Source: Polaribacter sp. IC073
Lineage (GTDB): Bacteria > Bacteroidota > Bacteroidia > Flavobacteriales > Flavobacteriaceae
Assembly (NCBI RefSeq): GCF_007997075.1
Contig: NZ_VORS01000005.1
Span: 186,001 to 250,000 of the forward strand
DNA length: 64,000 nucleotides
Direction of reading: 5' to 3'
Position numbers and translations under genes: made by a program. Positions 1 through 8,804 of this stretch are shown piece after piece; the stretch's first letter is position 1, and the number at the start of each line of letters is the position of its first letter. Under the pieces are notes generated by a model that ran no database searches, was not told where the DNA came from, and was given only the letters and a program-made list of their open reading frames with translations.

Positions 1-152
1 ATTATAAAATAGATTTCGGAAAATTAAGTGACATAGAAATGAAATTTAACAAGTTAAAAGCGTTTTACAATACAACGTATACAGATAAAACGATACAAGA
101 ATATAAAACGATTACATTAAAATATCACAACCAAGTTGTGTGCACAAAATAA
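1..152 (+). CDS. ftsQ: FtsQ cell-division protein, C-terminal end only (partial)
   Basis: An open frame enters from the left edge (codons from base 3) and stops at TAA 150-152, seven bases before the ftsA start. The 49 visible residues include the segment KLSDIEMKFNKLKAFY, which fits the last beta-strands of the FtsQ periplasmic domain in Bacteroidota. FtsQ is an inner-membrane divisome protein that links FtsL/FtsB to the FtsA/FtsZ machinery. The call rests mainly on position, since ftsQ-ftsA-ftsZ is the usual order, together with a plausible C-terminal sequence. The 5' part lies outside the window, so domain content cannot be checked. Confidence 0.8.
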   Translation, partial: YKIDFGKLSDIEMKFNKLKAFYNTTYTDKTIQEYKTITLKYHNQVVCTK

Positions 153-158
153 ATCAAA

Positions 159-1499
159 ATGGAAAACAATAAAATAGCTGTTGGTTTAGATATTGGTACA
201 ACCAAAATTGTTGCCATGATTGGTCGTAAAAACGAATATGACAAAATAGAAGTTGTTGGTATTGGTAAAGCGAAAAGTTTAGGCGTAAAACGTGGTGTTG
301 TAAGTAATATAACCCAAACAATACAGTCCATACAGCAAGCAGTAGATGAAGCAGAAAGCGTTTCTGGCATTAAGATAGAAGATGTTGTAGTGGGCATTGC
401 TGGTCAGCATATTAGAAGTTTACACCATTCAGATTATATCACTAGAAATGATCCAGAAGAAGTAATTAACGATACAGATATAGAGAATTTAGTAAACCAA
501 GTTCATAAATTGGTGATGTTGCCAGGAGAAGAAATTATTCATGTGTTACCACAAGAATTTAAAGTAGATTCACAGGCAGACATTAAAGAACCAATTGGTA
601 TGTATGGCGGACGTTTAGAAGCTAATTTTCATGTAGTTGTAGGGCAAGTATCTTCTATTAGAAATGTTGGTCGTTGTGTAAAAAGTGCAGGTTTAGAACT
701 AAGTGATATTACTTTAGAACCTCTAGCATCTGCATCTGCAGTATTAAGTTTAGAAGAAAAAGAAGCCGGTGTTGCTTTAATTGATATCGGTGGCGGAACC
801 ACAGATTTAGCCATTTTTAAAGATGGTATTATTAGACACACAGCAGTAATTCCGTTTGGCGGAGGTGTAATTACAGATGATATTAAAGAAGGCTGTTCTA
901 TTATAGAAAAGCAGGCAGAATTATTGAAAATAAAGTTTGGTTCTGCGTGGCCTGGAGAAAATAAAGAAACAGAAATTGTCTCTATTCCTGGTTTAAGAGG
1001 AAGAGAGCCAAAGGAAATTACATTAAAGAATTTATCTAAAATTATACATGCAAGAGTACAAGAGATTATAGAGCATGTGTATTTAGAAATAAAAAATTAC
1101 GGACATGAGACTGCAAAAGGTAAATTAATTGCAGGAATTGTGCTCACAGGTGGTGGTGCTCAACTAAAACATTTGCGTCAGTTAGTGGAATATATTACGG
1201 GTATGGATGCTCGAATAGGTTTTCCTAATGAACATTTAGCAGGCGATTCAGATGATGTTTTATCTAGTCCTGCTTATGCCACCGCAGTTGGTTTGTTAAT
1301 GGAAGGTTTAAGTAAAGATTCTAAAGAAGAAGAAATTGTTGAAGAGGTTGTTGAAGAAACTACAATTCCTAAAGAACAGGAAATAGAAGAAGAAGCTTTA
1401 ATTCAAGAAGAAAAACCAAAACCAAAACCTAAAAAGAGAAGATCTTTTTTTGAAAAGTTTACAGAAAGTCTAAAAGATTTTTTAGACAACGCAGAGTAA
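159..1499 (+). CDS. ftsA: Cell division protein FtsA
   Basis: This is an actin-like ATPase that tethers FtsZ to the inner membrane and recruits later division proteins. The phosphate-1 motif DIGTTK lies at residues 11-16 and the phosphate-2 motif DIGGGTTD near 209-216. The adenosine-motif segment LTGGGAQLKHL is near 330. An acidic, Glu-rich linker follows, then a basic amphipathic helix at the extreme C-terminus (FFEKFTESLKDFL), which is the expected membrane-targeting sequence. At 446 residues it is slightly longer than E. coli FtsA (about 420), mainly from the linker. It begins 7 bases after ftsQ and precedes ftsZ by 87 bases, so the three are probably cotranscribed. Confidence 0.97.
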   Translation: MENNKIAVGLDIGTTKIVAMIGRKNEYDKIEVVGIGKAKSLGVKRGVVSNITQTIQSIQQAVDEAESVSGIKIEDVVVGIAGQHIRSLHHSDYITRNDPEEVINDTDIENLVNQVHKLVMLPGEEIIHVLPQEFKVDSQADIKEPIGMYGGRLEANFHVVVGQVSSIRNVGRCVKSAGLELSDITLEPLASASAVLSLEEKEAGVALIDIGGGTTDLAIFKDGIIRHTAVIPFGGGVITDDIKEGCSIIEKQAELLKIKFGSAWPGENKETEIVSIPGLRGREPKEITLKNLSKIIHARVQEIIEHVYLEIKNYGHETAKGKLIAGIVLTGGGAQLKHLRQLVEYITGMDARIGFPNEHLAGDSDDVLSSPAYATAVGLLMEGLSKDSKEEEIVEEVVEETTIPKEQEIEEEALIQEEKPKPKPKKRRSFFEKFTESLKDFLDNAE

Positions 1500-1586
1500 A
1501 AGGAGCATAGAATAAGTTGGTGATTTCTAACGAGGAGTTAGGGAGTAAAGAAAAAAAATAAAATATTAAAATAATAGAACGTTATT

Positions 1587-3503
1587 ATGAGCACAGAATT
1601 TGATAACATTTCATTTGACATGCCAAAAACACAATCGAACACCATAAAAGTTATTGGTGTTGGTGGTGGTGGAAGCAATGCAGTAAATCACATGTACACG
1701 CAACAAATTAGAGGTGTAGACTTCGTAATTTGTAATACAGATGCGCAAGCATTAGAGAATAGTCCTGTTCCTAATAAAATACAATTAGGAGCCAATTTAA
1801 CGTCTGGTTTAGGTGCAGGTGCAAATCCAGAAATAGGGGCACAAGCAGCAAAAGAAAGCATGCAAGAAATTCAGCAAATGTTAAATACCCAAACAAAAAT
1901 GGTATTTATCACTGCAGGAATGGGTGGAGGAACGGGTACAGGAGCAGCACCAATTATTGCAAAAATTGCAAAAGATATGGATGTGCTTACTGTGGGTATT
2001 GTAACCATGCCTTTTGCTTTTGAGGGAAGAAGACGTGCTTCACAGGCACAATTAGGAATCGATCAATTACGTCAGAATGTAGATTCTTTAATCGTAATTA
2101 ACAATAATAAACTGCGTGAAGTTTATGGAAATCTTGGTTTTAAAGCTGGTTTCTCTAAAGCAGATGAAGTTTTATCTACAGCATCTCGTGGAATTGCGGA
2201 GGTAATTACACATCATTATAAACAAAATATTGATTTACATGATGCTAAAACGGTACTTTCTAATAGTGGAACTGCAATTATGGGGTCTGCAAAAGAAGAA
2301 GGTAAAGACCGAGCAAAAACTGCAATTGTAAAAGCGTTAGATTCTCCTTTATTAAATGATAATAAAATTACAGGAGCTAAAAATGTGTTGCTGTTAATTG
2401 TCTCTGGTACCAATGAAGTTACATTAGATGAAATAGGAGAAATTAACGATTACATTCAAGATGAAGCTGGCTATGATGCCAATATTATTATGGGTGTTGG
2501 TGAAGATGAAGAGTTAGGTGATTCTATTGCTGTAACGATTGTTGCTACAGGTTTTGCAAAAGATCAACAAAGCACAATTACAAATACAGAAGTAAAAAAA
2601 ATAGTGCACACCTTAGAAGATGAACAAAAAGCAACGTATAATTTCGGTGAAAAAACAATGTCTAAAGCGACTACTTTAGACCAACCAAACTCGAACGTTT
2701 CAACACAAAAAGTGGTGCATACTTTAGAGGAAGATGTTGCTGTTGAGGTGATAAAACCAACTCCTAGAATGGGAATGGATTTGATTCCTACTTCAACAAT
2801 TATTGCAAATATGCCTGTTTCTTATGATGAAATTTCGCTAGATGTAGTTTCTGATGAAGATTTTATTATTACCGATGCAGCTCCAGTAGTTGAAGAAATT
2901 ATTGAAGAGCCAATACCAACGCAAACAGACTTGTTATTTGATTTGCCTTTGAACACGCATACAGATACCAAAGCAGGAGAAATTAAATTTAATTTAAATG
3001 AAGAAGCTGTTGCAAGCGTAAATGAGATTAATGTTTATGGATCTGAAGAAGTTGTTTCTGAAAATAAACCCAAAGAAACCCGTTACGTTTTAGAGGATTT
3101 TGATGCAAAACCAACAATTGGAAAAAGCTCTCATATTATTGGAAAAGAAAGAATTGCTGAAGAAGAAGAAATTAAATTTGAACTAAAAACAGCAATACCA
3201 CAAGCAGAAATAAATACGGTAGCAACTTCTAGTGAAGAGGTATCTCCTTTAGATTTAACAATTTCTGAATTGCAAAAAAGAGCTGAAGAAAGACGCCAAA
3301 AGATGAAAGGTTTTAACTATAAATTCAATGATCAATTGAATAAAAATGTAGATGAAATCTCGCGTCAGCCAGCATATAAAAGACAAGGTTTAGACTTGAA
3401 TGTAAATGCGCCAATAAGTCGATCTAAAACAGCAATTAGATCAGATGAGGACAATATAGATTTTAAATCTAACAATTCATTTTTACATGACAATGTAGAT
3501 TAA
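1587..3503 (+). CDS. ftsZ: Cell division protein FtsZ (long C-terminal linker form)
   Basis: This tubulin-like GTPase forms the cytokinetic Z-ring. The N-terminal GTPase core carries GVGGGGSNAVNHM (residues 24-36) and the tubulin signature GGGTGTG (113-119). The polymerisation domain ends near residue 330. It is followed by about 250 residues of acidic, low-complexity linker and a conserved basic tail that includes the segment LTISELQKRAEERRQKMKGF. Total length is 638 residues against about 380 in E. coli; long linkers are normal for Bacteroidota FtsZ. ftsZ closes the division cluster. A bidirectional hairpin terminator lies directly downstream, and the next gene runs the other way. Confidence 0.97.
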   Translation: MSTEFDNISFDMPKTQSNTIKVIGVGGGGSNAVNHMYTQQIRGVDFVICNTDAQALENSPVPNKIQLGANLTSGLGAGANPEIGAQAAKESMQEIQQMLNTQTKMVFITAGMGGGTGTGAAPIIAKIAKDMDVLTVGIVTMPFAFEGRRRASQAQLGIDQLRQNVDSLIVINNNKLREVYGNLGFKAGFSKADEVLSTASRGIAEVITHHYKQNIDLHDAKTVLSNSGTAIMGSAKEEGKDRAKTAIVKALDSPLLNDNKITGAKNVLLLIVSGTNEVTLDEIGEINDYIQDEAGYDANIIMGVGEDEELGDSIAVTIVATGFAKDQQSTITNTEVKKIVHTLEDEQKATYNFGEKTMSKATTLDQPNSNVSTQKVVHTLEEDVAVEVIKPTPRMGMDLIPTSTIIANMPVSYDEISLDVVSDEDFIITDAAPVVEEIIEEPIPTQTDLLFDLPLNTHTDTKAGEIKFNLNEEAVASVNEINVYGSEEVVSENKPKETRYVLEDFDAKPTIGKSSHIIGKERIAEEEEIKFELKTAIPQAEINTVATSSEEVSPLDLTISELQKRAEERRQKMKGFNYKFNDQLNKNVDEISRQPAYKRQGLDLNVNAPISRSKTAIRSDEDNIDFKSNNSFLHDNVD

Positions 3504-3535
3504 TTTTTACAGAAAGTATTTTTATCTAAAAATTT

Positions 3536-3572
3536 AAAAACGCATCAAAAATTAATTTGATGCGTTTTTTCG
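3536..3572. terminator. Bidirectional rho-independent terminator between ftsZ and the M56 gene
   Basis: The arms ACGCATCAAA and TTGATGCGT flank a short AT loop. A T-run follows on the plus strand and a T-rich stretch on the minus strand. It separates two convergent genes, so it can serve both. Confidence 0.85.
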
Positions 3573-3590
3573 TTTAATTTAAAGCTTGAC

Positions 3591-5996
3591 TTAGTTATTA
3601 GTCATACCAAATTGATTTATTTTTATCGTTTGATTTTCATTTATTGAAAAGCTTAAATTTGTCCAAGCCGATCCTTTAAGACCTCTTAGTATTAGTTTGC
3701 TTTCTTCCTTTTTTAAGTCAAATAGAAAATCAGACTTCTTACTTTTTGATGTGTTAGTCATTCCGAATTTATCGATTTTTATATTGTTCGTAGTGAAGCT
3801 TAATTCTTTCCAAGCGCAACCTATAAAACAAGTTAACTCTAATCGGTTCTTCTTTTTTGTAAAAGTAATTTCGAAATTGGTAACAGTAACTTTTTCCTGC
3901 TTATTTACTATTGAAGGTGTTGGAGGTGGAACATCATTACCGGTTATTTTCTTCCAATCTGAATACGTTTCCTTAGCCTTTAAAACCTCTTCTTTACTTG
4001 CATTTTGCGCAGGAGGAGGTGGTGGAATTAATAATGTATCGACATCTGTCATTTCACTTCTTAACTTATAAAAAACTTTAGTATTCTTTTTTAACTTTAA
4101 GTATGGGGCATGTGGAAGAATTGGTCTTTTAGCTTTCTTTTTATCTAATTTTGATAATTTAAAATACATGATTCCTAATTTTGAAAATTGAATGCTTAAA
4201 TCTTCTTGTCTTCCTTCTAAACTTTTTATAAAATGAGGTTCTTGATTTCTCTTAGATTCATATAATTTGTTTTCTTTTAAGTAAAACGTTAACTTTATTT
4301 TAGTTACTTTTTTACTTGACTTACCGTCATTAAATTCACAAAATATTTTTCCATCAAAATATATTTTTGTGACATAATTTCCTGGAATTATATTACTTGA
4401 ACTCGCCTTTCTATTGGAAATAGCACCCCCTTTTTCGTTGGTTTGTTTACCTTCTTTATTATAGTATTTTGTTTTATTACCAACAGTTACAAAATAATGG
4501 TTTACTCCATTTAAATCTTTAAAACCAGTATTAACTTTTTCTCCATTGTGTTTAGAATAATTTTCTTCTATTGTTTCAATCTTAGGATTTTCAATAATTT
4601 TAATTTTTTCTCCATTAGGTAATTCTTGCCATTTAGCTTCACCCAATTTTTCATGAATTTCCTTATAAATTTCAAAGTCTTGAACTCTTTTTGCATTCTG
4701 AGCTTTAAAATATTCTGTGGTTTCTAAACTTGCTTGGTTCTTTTGAGGGAAACGTTTGCTTCTCGCATTTTTGTGTACAAAACTGTTAGAATATCTGGCA
4801 AAATCTGAATTCTTATATTCATTTAAAACTTCATTTTTAACAACTTTTCCATCAACCCAAACTGCATATTTTTTAGTATCTTTTAAATCTTCAAACTGCT
4901 TTTTTGTAGGTAAAACTTTCTTAAATTTTATTGGAGGAGGTGGTGGAAGTACAAGCTTTCTCCTTTCTTCATTTGTTAATTCAGTATATAACTTAGAAAC
5001 TTTTTTTCCTTCCTTATTTTTATACGTTACGTATGCGTTTCTATTTACGTAAGTTGCATAAATTTCTTTTTCAGATAATTCTTTTTGAACTTCCTTCGTT
5101 TCTTCAACTACTTCTATAATTTCATCTTTTTCCTGTGCTTCAACTCTTTCTGCAAAGAGGAAGACAAACCCTGTTAAAAGCGGAATTACCGCCAGTTTTT
5201 TTAACAAGATGATGCTGCGTGAACTTTGTGTTGTCATCATTTTTAATCGTTTTTTAGTAAGTGAATAATTCAAATTACTGGCCAAGTAATATTCGTTGTT
5301 CCAAGCAGCTTTATTCAATAATAAATACTGGTATTGGAACGTATTTTTATGTTGATTGATTACGTTTTCGTCTGCTAAAAACTCATGGTTTAATTGTACA
5401 GCTTTCTTTAAAAAGATAAAAAGCGGATTGATCCAAAAAACAGCTTGTAATAATTCGATAATTAAAACATCAAAGGTGTGTTTTTGGGTTACGTGCGTTA
5501 ATTCATGTGTAAAAAGTTCTTCTTCAATTTCTCCGTCTTCATAAGCAGCTTTATTTATAAAGATATAGTTCCAGAACGTATGTGGTAGAATTTTGTCTGT
5601 TACTAAAATTAAGGTAGCATGATCTTGTTTTACTTTTTTATTTATACGGATTTTCTTAATTATTTTAAATAAATTATAACTAAATCGAAGTAAGAATAGT
5701 GCAGAAATCAAACAGTAAATGCCTATTAGAATTTGAGAAAAATCAATGGTGTTTTCTTCTATAATTAACACTGAATTATCAATGTGATTTGGCTTCATAA
5801 TTATAGCTGTGGTAGCTATTACTTCTTGCTTTACATAGGTAGTAAATGTTGTTATCTGAGCTGAAAAAGAGAACAAAACACTTCCTAATAAGTAAAAACG
5901 ATTAAAGTTGTGCATCTTCTCTTTTTCTAAAACAAGGTGATAGAAAAGCAATAATAACGCGAGACAACCTGCAGATTTTAGAATGTATATAATCAT
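3591..5996 (-). CDS. M56-family (BlaR1/MecR1-like) membrane metallopeptidase with long periplasmic tail
   Basis: This is a membrane sensor-protease of the kind that inactivates a BlaI-type repressor. Hydrophobic segments lie near residues 4-22, 35-50, 88-108 and 262-283. The zinc motif HELTH is at 164-168, with the downstream segment NHEFLADE (203-210) typical of the M56 domain. Residues 290-801 should be periplasmic. They are unlike the penicillin-binding sensor of BlaR1: they hold Pro-rich stretches (LPPPPPIK, LIPPPPPAQ, VPPPTPS) and, at the end, two roughly 40-residue copies of a module ending in FGMTN. The gene overlaps the upstream repressor by 4 bases (ATGA), so the two are translationally coupled. 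The inducing signal cannot be told from sequence; beta-lactam sensing is not supported. Confidence 0.9.
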   Translation of the reverse strand: MIIYILKSAGCLALLLLFYHLVLEKEKMHNFNRFYLLGSVLFSFSAQITTFTTYVKQEVIATTAIIMKPNHIDNSVLIIEENTIDFSQILIGIYCLISALFLLRFSYNLFKIIKKIRINKKVKQDHATLILVTDKILPHTFWNYIFINKAAYEDGEIEEELFTHELTHVTQKHTFDVLIIELLQAVFWINPLFIFLKKAVQLNHEFLADENVINQHKNTFQYQYLLLNKAAWNNEYYLASNLNYSLTKKRLKMMTTQSSRSIILLKKLAVIPLLTGFVFLFAERVEAQEKDEIIEVVEETKEVQKELSEKEIYATYVNRNAYVTYKNKEGKKVSKLYTELTNEERRKLVLPPPPPIKFKKVLPTKKQFEDLKDTKKYAVWVDGKVVKNEVLNEYKNSDFARYSNSFVHKNARSKRFPQKNQASLETTEYFKAQNAKRVQDFEIYKEIHEKLGEAKWQELPNGEKIKIIENPKIETIEENYSKHNGEKVNTGFKDLNGVNHYFVTVGNKTKYYNKEGKQTNEKGGAISNRKASSSNIIPGNYVTKIYFDGKIFCEFNDGKSSKKVTKIKLTFYLKENKLYESKRNQEPHFIKSLEGRQEDLSIQFSKLGIMYFKLSKLDKKKAKRPILPHAPYLKLKKNTKVFYKLRSEMTDVDTLLIPPPPPAQNASKEEVLKAKETYSDWKKITGNDVPPPTPSIVNKQEKVTVTNFEITFTKKKNRLELTCFIGCAWKELSFTTNNIKIDKFGMTNTSKSKKSDFLFDLKKEESKLILRGLKGSAWTNLSFSINENQTIKINQFGMTNN

Positions 5997-6364
5997 TTCT
6001 GTTGCTTTTTAATTTGACTGTCGATTATCTTTTTTAAATCTTCTAATTCTTCTGTAGAAAGATTGGTTTCTTTTGTAAAGAAAGAAGCAAACTGACTCGC
6101 AGAATCGTTGAAGAAATTTTTAATCAACCCGTTCACATGATTAGAAAAATAATCTGTTTTTTTAATCAACGGATAGTATTCTCGCGATTTTCCAAATAAT
6201 TTATAATTGATAAAACCTTTGTTATTTATTCGTTTTAATAAAGTAGCTACGGTTGTTGTTGCAGGTTTTGGTTCTGGGAAATCTTCTAATAAATCTTTTA
6301 AAAATGCTTTTTTACGCTTCCATAAATATTGCATTAATTGTTCTTCAGTTTTAGATAATTGCAT
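5993..6364 (-). CDS. BlaI/MecI-family transcriptional repressor
   Basis: This 123-residue winged-helix protein has the family pattern: an N-terminal helix LSKTEEQLMQYLWKRKKAF, then the recognition region ATTTVATLLKRINNKGF (about 35-52), and a C-terminal dimerisation half. Family members bind dyads near their own promoter and are cleaved when the partner M56 protease is activated. The gene sits directly upstream of, and overlaps, the M56 gene. Two matching dyads lie at 6382-6423, and one contains a promoter -7 box on this strand. Autorepression is the simplest model. Targets elsewhere in the genome are unknown. Confidence 0.93.
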   Translation of the reverse strand: MQLSKTEEQLMQYLWKRKKAFLKDLLEDFPEPKPATTTVATLLKRINNKGFINYKLFGKSREYYPLIKKTDYFSNHVNGLIKNFFNDSASQFASFFTKETNLSTEELEDLKKIIDSQIKKQQK

Positions 6365-6381
6365 AATTGAGCTATTTTTAC

Positions 6382-6423
6382 TCTATAAACATAGAATTAA
6401 AAACTGTATTCTACAAACGTAGA
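6382..6423. promoter_or_regulatory. Twin operator dyads for the BlaI-like repressor, with embedded minus-strand -7 box
   Basis: Two near-identical dyads, TCTATAAACATAGA (6382-6395) and TCTACAAACGTAGA (6410-6423), lie with centres 28 bases apart. The second is a perfect CTAC/GTAG palindrome around AAAC. Read on the minus strand it contains TACGTTTG (6421-6414), which matches the Bacteroidota -7 consensus TAnnTTTG. Repressor binding would therefore cover its own promoter, and the first dyad falls in the 5' leader. The dyad layout is seen directly; repressor binding is inferred. Confidence 0.7.
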
Positions 6424-6448
6424 GTTAATGATTGATTTAAGATTTTGT

Positions 6449-6456
6449 TATATTTG
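6449..6456 (+). promoter_or_regulatory. Promoter -7 element (TAnnTTTG) for the cyclophilin lipoprotein gene
   Basis: TATATTTG lies 33 bases before the ATG at 6489. A -33 TTG at the usual spacing is not clear; the nearest TTG leaves only 14 bases. It lies close to the repressor dyads, so the divergent gene could also be affected by the repressor. Confidence 0.55.
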
Positions 6457-6488
6457 CAGCTATTAAAGAGAAAAATCAACTAAAAGAA

Positions 6489-7118
6489 ATGAAAAATAAA
6501 ATAATATTGCTAGCAATTGTTGTGCTTTTATCGGCTTGTGCATCTAAAAAATTTAAAGAAAAATGGCTAGAAAAGGAAGCTCCAATTAGCTTTAAAGCGA
6601 GATTTGAAACGACTCAGGGCAATTTTGATATTGAAGCAAAAAGAGAGTGGTCTCCAAAAGGGGTAGATAGATTGTATCAATTAATTAAATATGAGTACTA
6701 TAATGATGTGGCCATTTATAGAGTGGTGCCAAATTTTGTGGCGCAATTTGGAATACATAACGATTCTTTGATAAATAAAAGTTGGTCTACTAAAGGGATC
6801 GAAGATGAACCTGTTGTAATGGAAAACGATTCGATGACCATTTCATTTGCAAGAGGTGGCGTAAAAACAAGAACGAATCAGATTTTTATCAATTTAAAAA
6901 AGAATGACCGTTTAAATAACTTAGCGTATTCTGGTGTTACGGGTTTTCCTGTGGTAGCAAAAGTGATTTCTGGTCAAGAAAATGTGCTGAAATTCTATGA
7001 TGGGTATGGCGATAAATTAGGAAGACAACAAGGGGAAATTAACAAACGTGGAAATACTTTTTTAAGAACAGAATACCCGAAAGTAGATTACATTCTAAAA
7101 GCATATTTTATTAAATAA
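6489..7118 (+). CDS. Cyclophilin-type peptidylprolyl isomerase, lipoprotein
   Basis: A predicted periplasmic or outer-membrane-anchored prolyl isomerase of 209 residues. The N-terminus is a lipoprotein signal with lipobox LSAC (Cys17). The rest follows the cyclophilin fold: an early strand pair (FETTQGNFDIE), then AIYRVVPNFVAQFG in place of the usual FHRVIPxFMxQGG, and later the strand region TNQIFINLKKNDRLN. The active-site Arg (YRVVPNF) is kept, but the glycine-rich QGGD segment is altered to QFGIHND, so catalysis may be reduced. It is a single-gene unit between a TAnnTTTG box and a strong terminator. The family call is firm; the substrate is unknown. Confidence 0.85.
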   Translation: MKNKIILLAIVVLLSACASKKFKEKWLEKEAPISFKARFETTQGNFDIEAKREWSPKGVDRLYQLIKYEYYNDVAIYRVVPNFVAQFGIHNDSLINKSWSTKGIEDEPVVMENDSMTISFARGGVKTRTNQIFINLKKNDRLNNLAYSGVTGFPVVAKVISGQENVLKFYDGYGDKLGRQQGEINKRGNTFLRTEYPKVDYILKAYFIK

Positions 7119-7148
7119 AAAAAAGCCGCTAGAAGCGGCTTTTTTTTG
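7119..7148. terminator. Bidirectional terminator, cyclophilin / M1 peptidase
   Basis: AAAAGCCGCT, a 3-base loop (AGA), then AGCGGCTTTTTTTT. A-runs and T-runs on both sides allow use in either direction between the convergent genes. Confidence 0.9.
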
Positions 7149-7150
7149 TC

Positions 7151-8794
7151 TTAGTTTTTTGTGAAAATATAAAAATTAGGATCTACTTTAAAAGCAGTGT
7201 CTTTAATTTCGAAACTTATTTTTTGATTTTCTGAAGTTGGATAAATCCATTTCTCTTTATCATTAATAGAGACTTTTAAAGGCATTTCAAAACCTTCAAC
7301 AATATTTGTCCATTTATAGGTTAACACCTTGTTTTCAATAGTATACGCTAATGTAGGGATTTTAATAGTTCTTAAATATTGATTAAAAAATGGTTTCAAA
7401 TTAAAACCAGTTTCTCTACTTAAAAAATCTTCAATTTGCTTGGTCTCCACCGTTTGGTGATAAAACTCTTTGTTCATTTTTCGAAGAATTAAACGCCATT
7501 TTTCATCATTATCGATCCATTGTCTTAAAGTGTGTAACATGTTACCACCTTTGTTGTACATATCTTTAGAACCTTCTTTATTTACATTGTAGGTTCCAAT
7601 AAGAGTTTCTTCATTAGCAATAGCGTCTCTAAGACCAATTACATATTCAGAAGATGCTTTTTTACCATAATAATAGTCTAAAAATAAGTTTTCAGAATAG
7701 TTTGTAAAACCTTCATGAATCCACATATCTGCAATGTCTTTATTGGTAATATTATTTGCAAACCATTCATGCCCCGCTTCGTGAACAATAATAAAATCAA
7801 ATTTTAAACCCCAACCGGTTCCAGATAAATCTTTACCTAAATAGCCTTGTTTGTATTCGTTTCCGTAGGTAACAGAACTTTGGTGTTCCATTCCTAAATA
7901 AGGTACTTCTACCAATTTAAATCCATCTTCATAAAAAGGATACGGTCCGAACCAATGTTCAAAAGCCTTCATCATTCTTGGCGCATCTTTAAAATGCTTT
8001 TTTGCTTTCTCTAGATTGTATTTTAGCACGTAATAATCCATGTCTAAATCTCCTTTTTCTCCATCGAAAATTTCAGAAAAATGAGCATAATCACCAATAT
8101 TTACATTGATTCCATAATTATTTATTGGGTTGTCTACAAACCAATTGTACGTCTTTGTATCTCCGTGATCTTCTACACTTTCTAATCGACCATTAGAAAC
8201 GTCCATTAAATGACTCGGAACCGTTACGCTAATACGCATACTTTCAACTTCATCATACATGTGATCTTTACAAGGCCACCAAACGCTTGCACCTAAACCT
8301 TGGCAAGAAGTTGCCACAAAGTGATTGCCGTTTTTGTCTTTCTTCCATGAAAAACCGCCATCCCAAGGTGCTCTAATCGCTTCTTTAGGATTTCCTTCAT
8401 AATGAACCACAACACTTTCTGTATTGCCTATTATCTGGTCTTTGGTAAGTTTAATAAAATGCGCATTTCCTTCATGAATAACTTCTAACTCTTTACCATC
8501 TTGCGTAACCTTCGTTATTTTTAAAGGCGTTTGTAAATCAATTTGCATGGTATTATAAACACTTAGAACCTTGTATTTAATCGTGTTTTTTCCTGAAATA
8601 AATTTTTCATCAGGATTTACTGTTACTTCTAGATGATAGTATGTTAAATCCCACCAAATTCTTTCTGGTGTAATAGAACCTCTAAGGGTATCCTGTCTCG
8701 AAAACTCACTTTTTTCTTGCAATAAACCTTGTGGTTTGTCTTTACAAGAAGAAAAAATAATTAAAATGACGAATGCATAAAATGAATATTTCAT
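7151..8794 (-). CDS. M1-family zinc aminopeptidase, lipoprotein
   Basis: This enzyme should release N-terminal residues from peptides at the cell envelope. The signal peptide ends in lipobox FSSC (Cys17). The M1 signature is complete: exopeptidase motif GMEH (301-304), zinc motif HEAGH (338-342) and the third ligand Glu361 in WIHEGFTNYSE. The 547-residue length fits compact bacterial M1 enzymes that lack a long C-terminal helical domain. It is the last gene of a minus-strand run with an S9 peptidase and an M20 dipeptidase, only 10 bases after the S9 stop. The grouping suggests one unit for stepwise peptide breakdown. Confidence 0.93.
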   Translation of the reverse strand: MKYSFYAFVILIIFSSCKDKPQGLLQEKSEFSRQDTLRGSITPERIWWDLTYYHLEVTVNPDEKFISGKNTIKYKVLSVYNTMQIDLQTPLKITKVTQDGKELEVIHEGNAHFIKLTKDQIIGNTESVVVHYEGNPKEAIRAPWDGGFSWKKDKNGNHFVATSCQGLGASVWWPCKDHMYDEVESMRISVTVPSHLMDVSNGRLESVEDHGDTKTYNWFVDNPINNYGINVNIGDYAHFSEIFDGEKGDLDMDYYVLKYNLEKAKKHFKDAPRMMKAFEHWFGPYPFYEDGFKLVEVPYLGMEHQSSVTYGNEYKQGYLGKDLSGTGWGLKFDFIIVHEAGHEWFANNITNKDIADMWIHEGFTNYSENLFLDYYYGKKASSEYVIGLRDAIANEETLIGTYNVNKEGSKDMYNKGGNMLHTLRQWIDNDEKWRLILRKMNKEFYHQTVETKQIEDFLSRETGFNLKPFFNQYLRTIKIPTLAYTIENKVLTYKWTNIVEGFEMPLKVSINDKEKWIYPTSENQKISFEIKDTAFKVDPNFYIFTKN

Positions 8795-8804
8795 AGATAA
8801 TTTT

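Noticed and set aside
3591..6364. Beta-lactam resistance regulator pair (BlaR1-BlaI)
   Set aside because: The M56 and repressor domains fit, but the sensor is not penicillin-binding-like and no beta-lactamase gene is adjacent.
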